Assembly (NCBI GenBank): GCA_963682175.1
Contig: OY821782.1
Location: 29,657,741-29,721,740, forward strand
DNA: 64,000 bases
Reading direction: 5' to 3'
Source: Triglochin maritima
Taxonomy: Eukaryota > Streptophyta > Magnoliopsida > Alismatales > Juncaginaceae
Shown here: positions 1 to 11,316 of the stretch, one piece after another
Position numbering within the stretch: position 1 is the stretch's first letter
Layout: each line of letters starts with the position of its first letter
Made by a program: the position numbers and the translations under genes
Notes under the pieces: model-generated
The model's input: the letters and a program-made list of their open reading frames with translations, nothing else
Database searches by the model: none
What the model was told of the DNA's origin: nothing

Positions 1-384
1 ATGGATTGATAGGTCTTGCCATAACATTTAGACGCTTCCTATGCATGAAAACACTACCTTCATTTGTGCTTAAAGAATGTGTTCTTCACCACCTCTTTGC
101 ATGTGTGCACTCACTCCACCCCTTAGGGGTTTTCCATTTCTGAATTCCAGCACACTTATTTCGTTCATTGTTAAGTTTTAATTCATCGTTTGTTGTTTGC
201 TTGTGCATGCGTTACTTCGTAGTGTAGTATAGCGTAGATTAGTGTAATCAACTCTCTTCCCTCTTTGTTGCCACTTGATTTCTGAAAAACAAGAGGCTGC
301 TCACCTCCCTGTGGACGACCTGTATTTGCCACGTCTTCACCGACGCCGTGCACTTGCGGTTATAATTATAAAACGTATCAATCA
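1..384 (+). repeat. 3' part of a Ty3/gypsy LTR, plus orientation, cut by the window edge
   Basis: This is the terminal part of a long terminal repeat read on the plus strand. It carries, in reverse complement, the same words as the LTRs of element A (the cataggaagtgtctaa block and the CCCTtAGGGG foldback). It ends with the most conserved LTR segment of the window, running from CTCCCTGTGG to GTGCACTTGCGGT. The LTR stops at ATCA and is followed by a 6-nt spacer AGTTTT and a primer-binding site, which fixes its 3' border and shows it is the 5' LTR of a plus-strand element. A short open frame over 275-466 crosses the LTR border and primer site and is not a gene. Confidence 0.85.
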
Positions 385-390
385 AGTTTT

Positions 391-408
391 TGGTGCCGTT
401 GCCGGGGA
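391..408 (+). promoter_or_regulatory. Primer-binding site for tRNA-Asp
   Basis: TGGTGCCGTTGCCGGGGA matches the complement of the plant tRNA-Asp 3' end with one change (GGCGCC to GGTGCC). It lies 6 nt after the LTR end, the same spacing as in elements A, B and J. tRNA-Asp priming is known for Athila-type gypsy retrotransposons. It is where minus-strand DNA synthesis would start. Confidence 0.88.
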
Positions 409-509
409 GGTGCCAGTCCAGACTCGTGTTTGGACGATTCGAGTGGATTTAATTTGTGGTTTATAGTTTTTCTTTGTTTCAGGAGACTTGGAGTTGGAAG
501 GAGAGGTAG
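409..509 (+). other. Stub of gypsy 5' leader, cut off by the next LTR
   Basis: The sequence matches, in reverse complement, the leader of element A just inside its primer site (gtttggacgattcgagt, ctttgtttcaggagact). It stops where a minus-oriented LTR begins at 510, so nothing of this element's coding region is left here. Confidence 0.75.
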
Positions 510-1941
510 TGATTGATACGTTTTAATGAACCGCAAGTGCACGGCCGCGTTGAAGCGGTGGCAAATACGGGTCGATCCATAGGGAGGTGTATCGACTTTT
601 GGTTTGTGCGAAGGCGAGTGGGAAAGAAAGGGGAGAAAGGTTGGTTACACTAAAATACAAAAGGAAATGGAAGATAGCAATAAAACTAAACCCCAAAGGG
701 GGTAGAGAAAAGAGTGTGAATACAAAGATATGTGTATGTGTGTGTGTGTTCAATTAAGCTCATCAAAACATGTAGTGCATGAAAACATAAAACTACATCC
801 AACTTTGCCTCCACATGAAATAAGATAACACAATATTACTAAAACATACAAGACAATAATTGGAATGAAACTCAATGAACTCATGTATAAGGACTAGACC
901 CTACTATGGCTCCACATGAAATAAGATAACCCAATATCATTAAAACATAGAAGGCATTAACCAAGCTAAAGGCAACAAGAGCACATACACTACAAGTCAT
1001 GTTTCCTTTATCAATTCCATCCATATCCTCACCACATCATTAACCATAAAATAGGTCCACTAGTCTAAGCATAAGCTAAGCTTCATTCAAGAGCATTAAC
1101 ATATCAAAGACAAGAGTGAAATCCCATTAGATGGTTATGGAAACCATATAAGGTTCAAAGGATTAAAATAATACATAACTAATACATCACATAATCACAT
1201 AACATATTTCACCACCCCCAAATGGGGATGGAACTACTCACTAATCATTACACTAACTACATTAACAAAATGAAACATTGTACTGAAATGAATTAAACTA
1301 AGCAAGCAAGAAATATTAAAGAAGCTAAAAGGAAAGGAAAGTAAAACTAAAGAAGCATGCAAGAATTAAAAGACAAGATTAAAAGAAACTAAGAACAATT
1401 ATTTTATTAAAATGACTCACACTGAAGGTGGCACTCTTCTCCACCTTAAGTTTTGCTTCAAGGCTTACTCCAAGTAGAGAGAATGCCACCAAGCAATGGG
1501 TCAATACAAAAGGAGGAGGAGTTCTATTTATAGCCATTGAAAAAGATAATCCGGGACAATCCCCCGGTATGAGACTAAACATATACCACAAATAGACTAA
1601 ATACACCCTAATACACAAGCCACCAAAGTCTTAGCGGATTCGGACCCAAACCAACTGCCAATCAGCGGTCTTGGACCACCAATTGGCGGTTTGTATGGTT
1701 CGGATCCGGCCTGGATTTGGTGTGTTATTGTCTGGCTTTATTTCTTCATGTTTGATACATCCGAGTAGGTTGTTCGAGCTCCGACCCGAATAGAATTGCC
1801 AAAATACTCCCCATGATGGTGTGGAGTATTCTTGTTTGCTCATTGGTCCTTCGATCTTACATTTAGGTCTTTCGATCTTGCATCTTAGTCCTCGAGTATC
1901 TCAACTCATTCCTTTTCCCTGCTATTAGGTCCATTTATTGC
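510..1941 (-). repeat. Ty3/gypsy LTR (F), minus orientation, truncated at its U3 end
   Basis: It begins TGATTGATACG and carries the conserved ACCGCAAGTGCACGGCCGCG block, a CCCCaaaGGGG foldback near 690-705, a second CACCCCCAAATGGGG foldback near 1212 and GCCAATTGGCGG near 1680. On the minus strand a TATA-like CTATAAATAGA lies at 1523-1533. The expected end, a form of ATATCAATCA, is missing: similarity stops near 1941. The best match is the LTR of element C. It sits head-to-head with the plus-oriented LTR at 1-384. Confidence 0.75.
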
Positions 1942-2570
1942 TAGATGAGGGAGAAAGACGGGGAGCACCAGACTGAGACACCCCAGAAAGCCTCCCTCCA
2001 CCAGACGCACATGGACCGCCAACCAGCGGTCCCAAACCGCCAATTGGCGGTTCAGAAGTTGCGCCTGGTGCGCGGCTTTAGCTCGCCTTGTTCTCCATGC
2101 TGAGTGCCTTCTATTGCCATCACTAGATCCATACTTTGATCTACTCAATTGGTGGACACAAATGAGAGAAGAGAACTCACTACTTAACACTCATAAGAAA
2201 AAACACGATTTGCACCAAACTCATCTTTTCTTTCTTCTTTCTCACTTGACTTTGCTTTACTTGACTTCACATGACTTGTTTACAAATGGAGAACTCTTGT
2301 GCTTATATAGGCACTTACAAAGACTCTTCAACTTAACCTAAAACACAAACATAACATAAACTACATAAAGATGATCATTCAAGATCATTACAACCTCTAC
2401 TTAAATTGCATCATAAAATAGGACGAAAATCATAGAAAAAATGAAGAGACTCTTTGTCTCTTCCTTTCCTTAAACCTTTTGTCTTCCATCTTGTTGAGTC
2501 ATCAACTCCTAGACGACTCACCCTCCATTGGTGATGTGGCTAGTGACTAGGATGCCACCTAGGATTAAGT
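1942..2570 (-). other. Mixed junction and 3' flank or LTR of copia element G
   Basis: No gene is visible. 2005-2065 holds a palindrome pair of the GCCAATTGGCGG type otherwise found in gypsy LTRs and leaders. From about 2100 the sequence looks like the LTR and 3' untranslated part of copia G: on the minus strand a TATA-like CTATATAAGC lies near 2302-2311, and a purine-rich AATGGAGGGTGAG near 2518-2530 could be the polypurine tract. I could not pair this LTR with a second copy to the right of G, so its borders are uncertain. Confidence 0.4.
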
Positions 2571-4212
2571 TCAATTCTCAAGACTCCTCCTTGAACTTAA
2601 TCCTCTTCCATCCACCATCCCCAGATGATTTCGCAACTTCACATACAAACGGATTGGCAGGGCTTTTGTAAATATGTCATCCACTTGATCTTCACTTCTC
2701 ACATGCACTAAGTCGACATCCTTTTCTTTCATATGTTCACAAATGAAATGAAACCTTGTGTCGATGTGTTTGCTCCTTTCGTGATAGACTGGATTTTTAG
2801 CTAGCTCGATAGCAGATTTGCTATCCATGTACACCTTTGTAGCACTTGTCTGGCGTGACCATAGCTCTTTCAACAATTCTCTAAGCCATATTGCATGACA
2901 CACACATGCACTTGCCGCCACATTTTCGGCTTCGCAAGTTGATAATGAGACGATGGGTTGTTTCTTTGATGACCATGAGAAAGCCGTGTCACCAACATAA
3001 AAAACAAAGCCCGAGGTACTCTTTCTATCATCCACATTCCCACTCCAATCACTATCAGTATATCCATAGAGTACCTCTTTGTCAACACATTTTCCATAGA
3101 ATAAGCCAAGGGAAAGAGTACCTTTGATGTAGCGAAATATTCGCTTAACTGTCATCCAATGTTCCATGGTTGGACTCTCCATGTACCGGGCCACCAAGCC
3201 AACTCCATATACAAGATCTGGTCGGGTGCAAGTTAGGTATCGTAGACACCCTACTGCACTTTTGTACATTATTGCATCAACCAACTCACCTTCTTCGTGT
3301 TTGGATAACTTTAATCCACATGCCACTGGTGTGTTCACGAGCTTGCAATCACCCATCTTGAAGCGCCCCAACAAATATTTAGCATAGCCTTCTTGTGACA
3401 CAAAGATCCCGTCCCCTCCTTGTTTGAACTCCAAATCAAGAAAGTAGGACATGAGTCCAAGATCAGTCATCTCGAACTCCTTTTTCATGATGTGTTTCAG
3501 CAAGCATCCCATCGTTGCTACCTGCAAAAACAAGATCATCAACATACAAGGCTACGATCAATATGTCGTTGCCTTCTTTCTTCACATAGATTGCATTTTC
3601 ATGTGGGCATTGCAAGAATCCATTTTTCTTGAAATATGCATCGATCCTTGCATTCCATGCGCTCAGCGCTTGCTTCAAGCCATATAGTGCCTTCTTTAGC
3701 TTTAGCACTTTCACCTCTTCGCCTTTCTTTTCATAACCCGGCAGTTGCTCGACATGAAGTTCTTCTTCGAGAACTCTTTTCAAGAAAGCGGACTTTACGT
3801 CCATTTGATGCATGCGCCACTTTCTTTGAGCTGCAAGTGAGGTTAGGAGACGGATTGTCTCCATGCGTGCCACCAGGGCGAACACTTCTTCATAATCTAT
3901 GTCGGCCCTTTGCTTGTAGCCTTTTGCCACCAATCGTGCTTTGTACCTTTCAACTTCTCCTTGTGCCGTCATCTTTCTTTTGTACACCCATTTGACACCA
4001 ATGGTTTTTTGTCCTTTTGGCAATGAAACTAGTTCCCAAGTTTCATTCCTTTCGATGGATCGCATTTCTTCATCCATTGTGGTGCGCCATTTTGCATCCT
4101 CCATAGCCTCTTCAAAAGGAATATTCTCTCCTTGTCCTAGAAGACACAACATCTTTTGCTCGCTTGTAATCTCCTTTGATCTCATCTCCTCCACATGGTT
4201 AGAAGTTGCCAC
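2571..4212 (-). pseudogene. Ty1/copia reverse transcriptase-RNase H (element G), frameshifted
   Basis: This is the pol end of a copia retrotransposon. The N-terminal part has the usual copia RT order: KWVYKRK, ARLVAKGYKQ, HQMDVKSAFL, LYGLKQA, then the catalytic YVDD at 3535-3546. Just after YVDD the frame shifts; the other frame continues with FEMTDLGLMSYFL, TRPDLVYGVG, the RNase H segment YTDSDWSGN..DRKSTSG, VSLSTCEAE, and ends with SKHIDTRFHFI and DDIFTKALP. RT would copy the element RNA in virus-like particles and RNase H would remove it. Upstream, the start of RT is joined almost directly to the Gag tail, so protease and integrase have been deleted. Being both deleted and frameshifted, it cannot act alone. 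Confidence 0.93.
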
Positions 4213-4248
4213 TTCTTCTTCTTCTTCGCACCTCCCATCATGTTCATG

Positions 4249-4716
4249 TTAACCTTGAGCATGCATGACATGGTTTGTGACTCCCTCGTTACTTACAAAC
4301 ATGGCCATTCCTCCTTTGCAAGCACTCTCCTCCACGACAACAAGGTTGGAGTTTTCTTCCACCCTTTTCTTTGACCAACATTCGCTTGCATGGTGTCCAT
4401 GCTTCCCACAATTGAAGCACTCAATCTCCTTCTTTGATCCACGATCACCACGGCCCCGACTGGAGCTCTCTTCCACCTTCTTTTGCGACCAACACACTTT
4501 CGCAAAATGGCCACGCTTCCCACACTTGAAGCACTCGATCTCCTTCTTTTTTGGACGGCCTCCATAGTCACGAACGCTTCCACGATCTACGTTGCAAGGT
4601 TTCTCCTCCTTAAGCGTCATCTTCACTTGCAACGCCTCCTCCAAGACATCTTGCCTCTTCTTCTTCTTCCTTTGCTCATGTGCCTCCAACGAGCTTGCTA
4701 GGTCATCAACGGTCAT
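4249..4716 (-). pseudogene. Ty1/copia Gag C-terminal part with two CCHC zinc knuckles (element G)
   Basis: The protein is charged and Lys/Glu-rich. It starts within the typical copia Gag word MTVDDLASSLEAHEQRKKK and carries two CCHC knuckles, CFKCGKRGHFAKVC (about 4490-4534) and CFNCGKHGHHASEC (about 4376-4420). These bind the element RNA during packaging. The two knuckles sit in near-repeats of a block KKEIECF..C, so the region looks internally duplicated. Gag N-terminal sequence is largely missing upstream; only LPRSFKTQ-like text is seen in another frame near 4740-4790. Downstream the frame stops and the RT segment begins within 40 bp, which marks the protease/integrase deletion. Confidence 0.85.
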
Positions 4717-5084
4717 CTTCTCGAGGTCATCTTCTCAACCTCTTTCAATTTCCATTGTGTTTTAAAGCTTCGAGGAAGCATCCTCTAGGGTTGTGAGAGG
4801 AGATCCGAGCAAGGCGAGGGTGTTCACAAGGCTCTGATTGTAAGAGGCTTTGTCTTCGAGCCAGAATGAAGATAATAGTGGATTCTCAAATAGGGATCGG
4901 AGGAGCGATCAGAACTTGAGGATAGGACTAGATCACGGTGGTGTGATCGAGCCTATATAAATGTCTGGAGTCATCTTTTGGTTTGCAATATTTCCTTCAC
5001 TATTTTAATTGTTCATTAGTTAGCTAAATTGGGATATAATCTATTGACCCCCTCTAGATTACTGATCGATCTACTTACAAAATT
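4717..5084. other. Junction between copia elements G and H: leader and LTR-like remnants
   Basis: The left part (to about 4850) reads on the minus strand as broken Gag, preceded by AATCAGAGCC, which resembles the core of an initiator tRNA-Met primer site (ATCAGAGCC) with its first bases changed. The rest has a plus-strand TATA-like CTATATAAAT near 4952 and a pyrimidine-rich GACCCCCTCTAGA near 5045, which I recognise as resembling the LTR end of Sirevirus-like copia elements. I could not find a partner LTR. Confidence 0.3.
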
Positions 5085-5824
5085 CCCAAGGATTGGACCT
5101 ATAGAAAGGGTCATCCGAAGGACCATGTGATAGAAGATATCTCTCAAGGTGTGACAACACGTTCTAGAGCTCATGTGGTTTGTGACTCTTACACTTTTAT
5201 CTCTACATTAGAATTCAAGAAAGTATAACAAGCTTGTAATGATGAATTTTGGTTAATCGCTATGCATGAAGAATTAAATCAATTTGTTCGAAATAACGTT
5301 TGGGAACTTGACGAAAAACCTTCATCAAACCATTATTGGAACTAAGTGAATCTTCCGAAACAAACTTGATGAAGATGGGAATGTAGTTAGAAACAAAGCT
5401 ACACTTGTTGCTCAAGGCTACCGCCAAGAGGAGGGGATAGGGTTTGATGAAACTTATGGTCTCATTGCCCTTATGGAAGCCATTCATATTCTTTTTGCCT
5501 ATGCATCTTTTATGGATATCAAACTTTCTCAAATGGATGTTAAAAGGGCCTTTCTAAATGGTTTTATTGATGAAACGGTGTATGTTGCACAACCACCCAG
5601 ATTTCTAAATGAAACTTACCCAAACCATGTATTTAAACTAAAGAATGCTCTTTAGGACCTCAAGCAAGCTCCTAGAGGATGGTATCAAAGGTTGAAGAAC
5701 TTCATAATTAACAAAGGTTTCAAAATAGGTAGAGTGGATACCACTATATTTGTAAAATCTCATGATCATGATCTATTAGTGGTACAAATATATGTGGATG
5801 AAATTATCTTTGGTGCAAGTAACC
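5085..5824 (+). pseudogene. Ty1/copia reverse transcriptase, first half (element H, piece 1 of 3)
   Basis: Read with frameshifts, this is a Sirevirus-like copia segment: GVTTRSR at the integrase/RT linker, DEDGNVVRNKA, LVAQGYRQEEGI, LSQMDVKRAFLNGF, YVAQPP, an in-frame stop where LYGLKQAP is expected (reads L-stop-DLKQAP), then WYQRLKNF and LLVVQIYVDE. The catalytic motif is YVDE instead of YVDD at 5791-5802, so it is dead at the active site as well as interrupted by stops. The reading breaks off at GASN, where gypsy element A is inserted; it resumes at 13785 with NPSLYEEFSKSMQ. TAACC at 5820-5824 is the left copy of the target duplication. Confidence 0.92.
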
Positions 5825-7230
5825 TGTTTAATCGTTTATAATACCGCAACAACACGACGTCGGTGAAGACATGGCAAATAAGGGTCGATCCACGGGTAGG
5901 AGAGAACTCACTAGTTTTTAAGAAATCAAGTGGCAACAAAAGGGGGAAGAGTTTTGCTTATGCTAATCTACGCTACACTAAACTACTAAGAAGAAAATGC
6001 AAAGCAAAGCGACTAATGATTACTTCGAACAAAACTAAAAGAACTTAATACAAAGATTGGAAATCAGAAAGAGAAAGGCCCTAGGGGTGGAGTGTGTGCA
6101 CACATGTAAAAAGATGGTTAAGAATGCATTCTATAGGTACAAATGGAGGTAGTGTTTTCATGCATAGGAAGTGTCTAAAAGGTTATGGCGAAACCTATCA
6201 ATCCATTCACTAACCTAGTTGATTAACATTCATATACACAAGCTGGTTATTTCAGAACCTAAACAAGCATGGGAGGTGTCTAAGATGTATGGAAAAACCC
6301 ATCAAGTGTAGTATTCTACTCTAACAAGCAAGCATACATTCACATTTATCAACACAATCAAAATAAAGCATCCATATCCATTCTCTAATGCATGTATGAA
6401 CATCATCTCCACCCCCAAAGGGGGATGGATCTACTCACTACACATTATTCTAACAATTAAACTAAAGAAGAAAGGAAACATTCTAACTACTTTAGCATAC
6501 AATCAAAGAAAGAAGAATAAGCTAAGCATGTATAAAGAAACAACATAAGAACAAAACAATGGAAAAATTATTTTATTAAATGACTCACATCACTAGCAGC
6601 ATTCTTCTCCACCTTGAGATTTTGTTCCAAGGCTTACTCCAAGTAGAAAGAATGCCACCAAGCAATGGGTGATTACAATAGAAGGTGAAGAGTTCTATTT
6701 ATAGCCATAGAAAAAGGTAATCCGGGACAATACCCCGGTATGGGACTAAACAAATACCAAAAATAGACTGAATACACACTAATACACGCCCGACATAAAT
6801 CTTAGCGGATCCGGACCAAAAGAGACCGTTAATTAGCGGTCTTCGACTGACAATTGGCGGTCTACAGTGTTGGGATCTCTCTGAACTTTCTTCTGGGCTT
6901 TTCTGAATGGCTTGGTTTGTCTTTGATGCATCTACTTTGCTTGTTGGAGCTCCGACCCGAATAGAATTGCCCAAATACTCCCCATGATGGTGTGAAGTAT
7001 TCTTGTTTCCTCATTGGTCCTTCGATCTTACATTTAGGTCTTTCGATCTTGCATCTTAGTCCTTGAGTCTCTCAACTCAGTCCTTTTTCATGTTTTTAGG
7101 TCGTTTTATGCCTCTTCTCTTCAAATCTATTTGATTCTGTAATTCAAACATAAAACTTGTCAGGTAGCATTGTTTAGGTGAAAGATAATGGATATAAGAT
7201 ACAAATATAAGAATGAAATGATGTCAATCA
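5825..7230 (-). repeat. Element A 3' LTR (left copy)
   Basis: 1406 bp, opening TGTTTAATCG and closing GATGTCAATCA on the plus strand. It contains the conserved ACCGC...GGGTCGATCC block, CCCTAGGGG foldback (6082-6090), CCACCCCCAAAGGGGGATGG foldback (about 6411-6430), TATA-like CTATAAATAGA on minus (6694-6704) and a decayed GCCAATTGGCGG pair (about 6822-6865). By eye it differs from the right copy at a few percent of positions. Confidence 0.92.
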
Positions 7231-7248
7231 AATACCCCTACACCTAAC
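7231..7248 (-). promoter_or_regulatory. Element A polypurine tract
   Basis: On the minus strand GTTAGGTGTAGGGGTATT runs directly into the LTR start TGATTGACATC. It is the expected primer for plus-strand DNA synthesis. The same word with GTGGGGGTATT recurs before the LTRs of B, C and J. Confidence 0.85.
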
Positions 7249-8269
7249 TTTTGCTAGTCCCAAGCAAAACAAAGAAAGGGAAAAGCATACGAAAAACAAG
7301 AAATCCTAACTCACTTTCGTAGGCATCACGATTGCACTTACCACGTGCAACAAGCCGTTAGACCTCCTTGTCGCCAAGGAGGAGGAGTGTTGTCTCCTGA
7401 GGTTTTTCAGCGGATACACCCACAAAATCCGAACATAGATGCATTATTCAATCTATACACTCGACTTGTTGGCCTTATTTTGTCGATCATTGGACGCGGT
7501 AATCCTACGGGCCAACTCTATATATATAATCAGTCCACACACGTAGCCTAATGAATCATTCGTGAAAGTTAATTAAGGAGTTAAGTGCACGACATGGACA
7601 ACCTCAACATCCTCAAGTGATACAAAGTGTAAGGTCCATTAAGGTTCTTATTTGCATGACTTCTTTTTTTTTCTTTCTTTTTTTTGTTCTTTTTCTTACT
7701 AGTTAGAGTTTCATTCTCCCAGAGTCAGGTTTCGTGCATCATTCCCTATGAGGATTTACACTATCACGTACACTTTTCCCAGGGTCAGGTTTCGAGTCAT
7801 CTGACCCTATCAATGCACACAAAAGAAAACAAAATCAAAGGAAAAAGACTCGACTATGTACACACGTAAAACACCCCCCACACCTTCGTCATGCATTGTC
7901 CTCAATGAATGTGAGTATGATACTACATGGATTTATGCATGAAAAAGGAAAGATCTCACCAACATGAAGTGTAACATGAAGTTCATGGTTATAGTGATGG
8001 ACACAAACTCGAATTCCCTCAAAACTTGTGAGATACTGAAGAAGGGCGACAAATACGTGAAAGAAATGGGGCCCAAGTACACAAGGGTTGGGGCCCACAA
8101 CAATCAATGCTCGCTCATGGAGTCTTTTATGACTCATTTTTTTGCAAGATATATACATCAACAAAGATATTCTAATAATCATTTGGTCAAGGAACATCAA
8201 ATGAGAACATCGAGTTATCAGGACCAGAAACTTGCCGAGATGGGCAAACTTAACTGGTACTCTGAGGTA
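7249..8269 (-). other. Element A 3' non-coding region
   Basis: No convincing gene. This kilobase between the end of the polyprotein and the polypurine tract matches the corresponding regions of B (16436-18138), C (27519-29055) and, shortened, J. Landmarks are GCAACAAGCCGTTA near the tract, a T-rich run around 7660-7700 and the words TTCATGCATTG and GGGCCCAAGTACACAAGG. Where other members of the superfamily carry RT and integrase, this element has only this. Confidence 0.75.
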
Positions 8270-11200
8270 TCATGAGGGTGAAAGGTCAAAGCTGAAAGGC
8301 TCGAACACCTCATGATATTGGTTGGGTGTACGCAACATGAATGAGTGAAGTTGTGTTGCCTTACTAGGATTTAGTTGGTCATCGAGCAAAACCCTCCAAC
8401 CAATAGGTGGGTGTATCGGAATGAGTTCCTCACCCTTATTCGATTGATGCAGCAGACCTGCATCACTAAGAATGGTGTTTCTCCCCAAGTCGTCCACGAA
8501 TGACCTCCACCACCACTTAGATCATCAAGCATAACCTCGGTAGTAGGTTGGTCCTTGTTGGAGTCAATCTGAAGCTCATAGGGCTCAATAACCCTAGGAC
8601 ACGGGGTGACAACACCTTCTGGAATGAGCATATGATGAGGTGTGTCCCCCTCACTAATGGTCTCAACTGAATCATGCAACGAACACTCCTTTTGGACATT
8701 CATGTTTGATGCCAGCTCATTCTGTTGCATTGCAAAGACAGGCAATGAGTTTTTGCTGGGCCAGCAAACATTTTCAACGGGTTGCATTGGCGTTAGTGGT
8801 GTTCGTTGATTTTGCGGTGCTTTCTCTAATTGGCGTATGAGATTGAGATTTAAAGGTTGATCCATGGGCTGCTCTTGCCTACCAGAGTTGAACACATGAA
8901 ACTCGGCACTCATGTTACCAAATGAGAGCTTCATGAGACCATTTCTACAATAAATTAAGGCATTGGAGGTTGACAAAAATGGTCTACCCAAAATCAAAGG
9001 TATTTGAGTGGGTGTTTGCAATAGGATTGGTATCGAGGATGACAAAATCGACTGGAAATATAAAATCTCCAAATTTGATAGGCACGTCCTCGATAATCCC
9101 TTTTGGAATACGAATGAATCTATCCGCCAATTGGAGGGTGATCTTAGTTGGTTTCAATTCTCCCAAGTTCAACTGTTGATAAATAGAAAATGGGAGGAGG
9201 TTGACCGCTGATCCTAAATCAAGCAAAACATTGCTCAGTCTAGTGTCCCCTATCGTACACTGAATAGTAGGACACCCAGGGTCCTTGTATTTTGTGTAAG
9301 TGGGATTGGACAAAAGTCAGCTTACATTTGCAGCCAAGAATGCTTTCTTAGGAACATTGGTCTTCATCTTGGTTGTGCAGAGATATTTTAATACTTTGGC
9401 ATATTGAGGTATTTGTTGGATGACATCCAACAAGGGGATGCTAACCTTCACTTGCTTAAACCTCTAATATCTTGTCCATTGTGTCACTCTGCTTTTTGTT
9501 TAACCTACTGGGATAGGGAGCTTTGGCAGGTAGGTTTTCTACGGTGCCTGAGAAGGAGACATTGGTGTATTACCCTCACCCTCAGCCTCTTCTTCACCAC
9601 CATTCCTACTGAGGGGCTGCATAGATGGTCGTGGGTGTGGCAAGGAAATGTGATTGTTAACCTGCTTTCCATTCCTTAAGGTTACAATGGAATTGACATG
9701 CTGAATAGGTTCCTCCACATGGTTCACTTTCCGGCCCCGAGGTACCACATTCTCATTTTGCATGTGTTGTTGCTAGTACATGCGGGGGTTAGCCTCCGCT
9801 GGCTAGGCAGAGACCCTCTCTCTCTTTCATGTACAGACTGAGCCAATTGGCCCATCTGAAGCTCTAGAGATTTGATGGTCAGCTGATTTGAAGTGAGAAC
9901 TTGACTTGTGGTTGACATAAAAAAATTCATTGAGTTTTCAAGTCCACGAGTCAAGGTCTCAAGCGAATTGAATCGGGTTTCCATATTGTTGGAATTTGGG
10001 AAACCCAATTGATTGGTGATTTGCGCTTGGGGTGGCTGATAGGATTTTGCATGAATGGGAGGTTGGTCTGGTTGGGTAGGTGGTCGAGAGGATTTTGAAG
10101 GACCACCCGGGTCATTATTTTGGTTCCATGAAAAATTGGGGTGGCTCCTCCATCCGGGATTATAAGATGATGAGTATGGGTCATTCCTAGCCCTATCATA
10201 GATGCCGTTGACACATTCCATCTCAGGAGGAGTAGACGAACACTCGCTTCCAACATGACCTATCCTACCACATGAATGACAGGGAACTGGACAAGATGTA
10301 GACACATGAGGTGCACCTTGTTGGATTTGGATCTCAATCGAATCCATACGATGCATTAAGGCCGCCATACGCGCCTTGGTGGCCGTAGTGGTATCGACAG
10401 CAATTGCGGTACCCGATCTAGTCAAGTTTGCATTTGCGATCCTCGCTCCTATGCTAGATGATGATGGGGATTCCCTCACACTCTCCCACTGCATGGTTTT
10501 CTTAGCGAGGTCTTCTAGGAAGGCCCATGCCTCCCTTTCATCCTTTCCTAAGAACTCTCCTTGACACATGGACTCAAGGAGCTCTCGGGACGGGATGTGA
10601 AGACCCTCGTAGACAATCTGACAAAGGCGCCACAACTCGATGTCATGGTGAGGGCATGAGGATAGTAGCTCCTTGAATCTCTCTAAATATGCAAGAAATC
10701 TTTTGGTCTCAAGTTGATAGAACAATTTGATTTCGTTCCTCAATTTTTGAGTCCGATGATTTGGAATGTACTTTTTGAGAAATGCAGATTGAAATTCATC
10801 TCAAGTCCTAAAGGCATTCGCCTGGTTGCTGTGCAACCACTTCTTGACATCATCCTTTAGTGCAAAAGGGACTAGACTAAGATGGATGGAGTCTGTGCTA
10901 AGTTGTTGCAGCTTGAACATAGCACAGACCTCCTCAAATTCCCTGAGAAAGATATAGGGGTCACCCTTCCCAGTGAAGTGAGGGAGCATGGAAATAAACT
11001 GAGGCTTAACCTCAAAGTGGTTCCCATTTGCCTCTGGAAATACGATGCATGAGGGTAGAGGGGTACGACTCGGGTAGCATCGATCACGTAGAGGTATGGG
11101 AGCCACAACAGGAAGAACAGGAAGCACAGGTGGGTCCAGCAACTGCTGCTCCTCGCGGAAATGTGCAGCCATCGAACCCAGACTATATGCAACACGGGAG

Positions 11201-11316
11201 GAGGGAGGCATCGAGAAATCGACTACCGAAGCAGGGTTAACGACACGCCTCGTCAAACGGGCACTCTCGTCTCGTGCCCACGCAAGCATGCACAAAGGTG
11301 CACACACATAAACCAA
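8270..11316 (-). pseudogene. Gag-protease polyprotein of gypsy element A, broken by one stop and several frameshifts
   Basis: Read in order on the minus strand: a Gag core (FTGKGDPYIFLREFEEVC near 10900-10990; ALKDDVKKWL; FLKKYIPNHRTQ), a CCHC knuckle CHSCGRIGHVGSEC (about 10239-10281), a charged linker GGEEEAEGEGNTP, an aspartic protease with VLLDLGSAVNLLPFSIYQ and ILGRPFLSTSNALI, then a C-terminal domain ending HPPIGWRVLLDD...FEPFSFDLSPS. Gag would form particles and bind RNA; the protease would process it. The DLG triad in place of DTG/DSG is common in Athila/Tat proteases. Gag is split at 10801-10803 by TGA where a TGG (W in TWDEF) is expected. Frameshifts lie near 9760, 9540-9310, 9030 and 8490. 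No pol follows. Confidence 0.9.

Noticed and set aside
275..466. 63-residue plus-strand frame at the window start
   Set aside because: Covers an LTR end, spacer and tRNA primer site.
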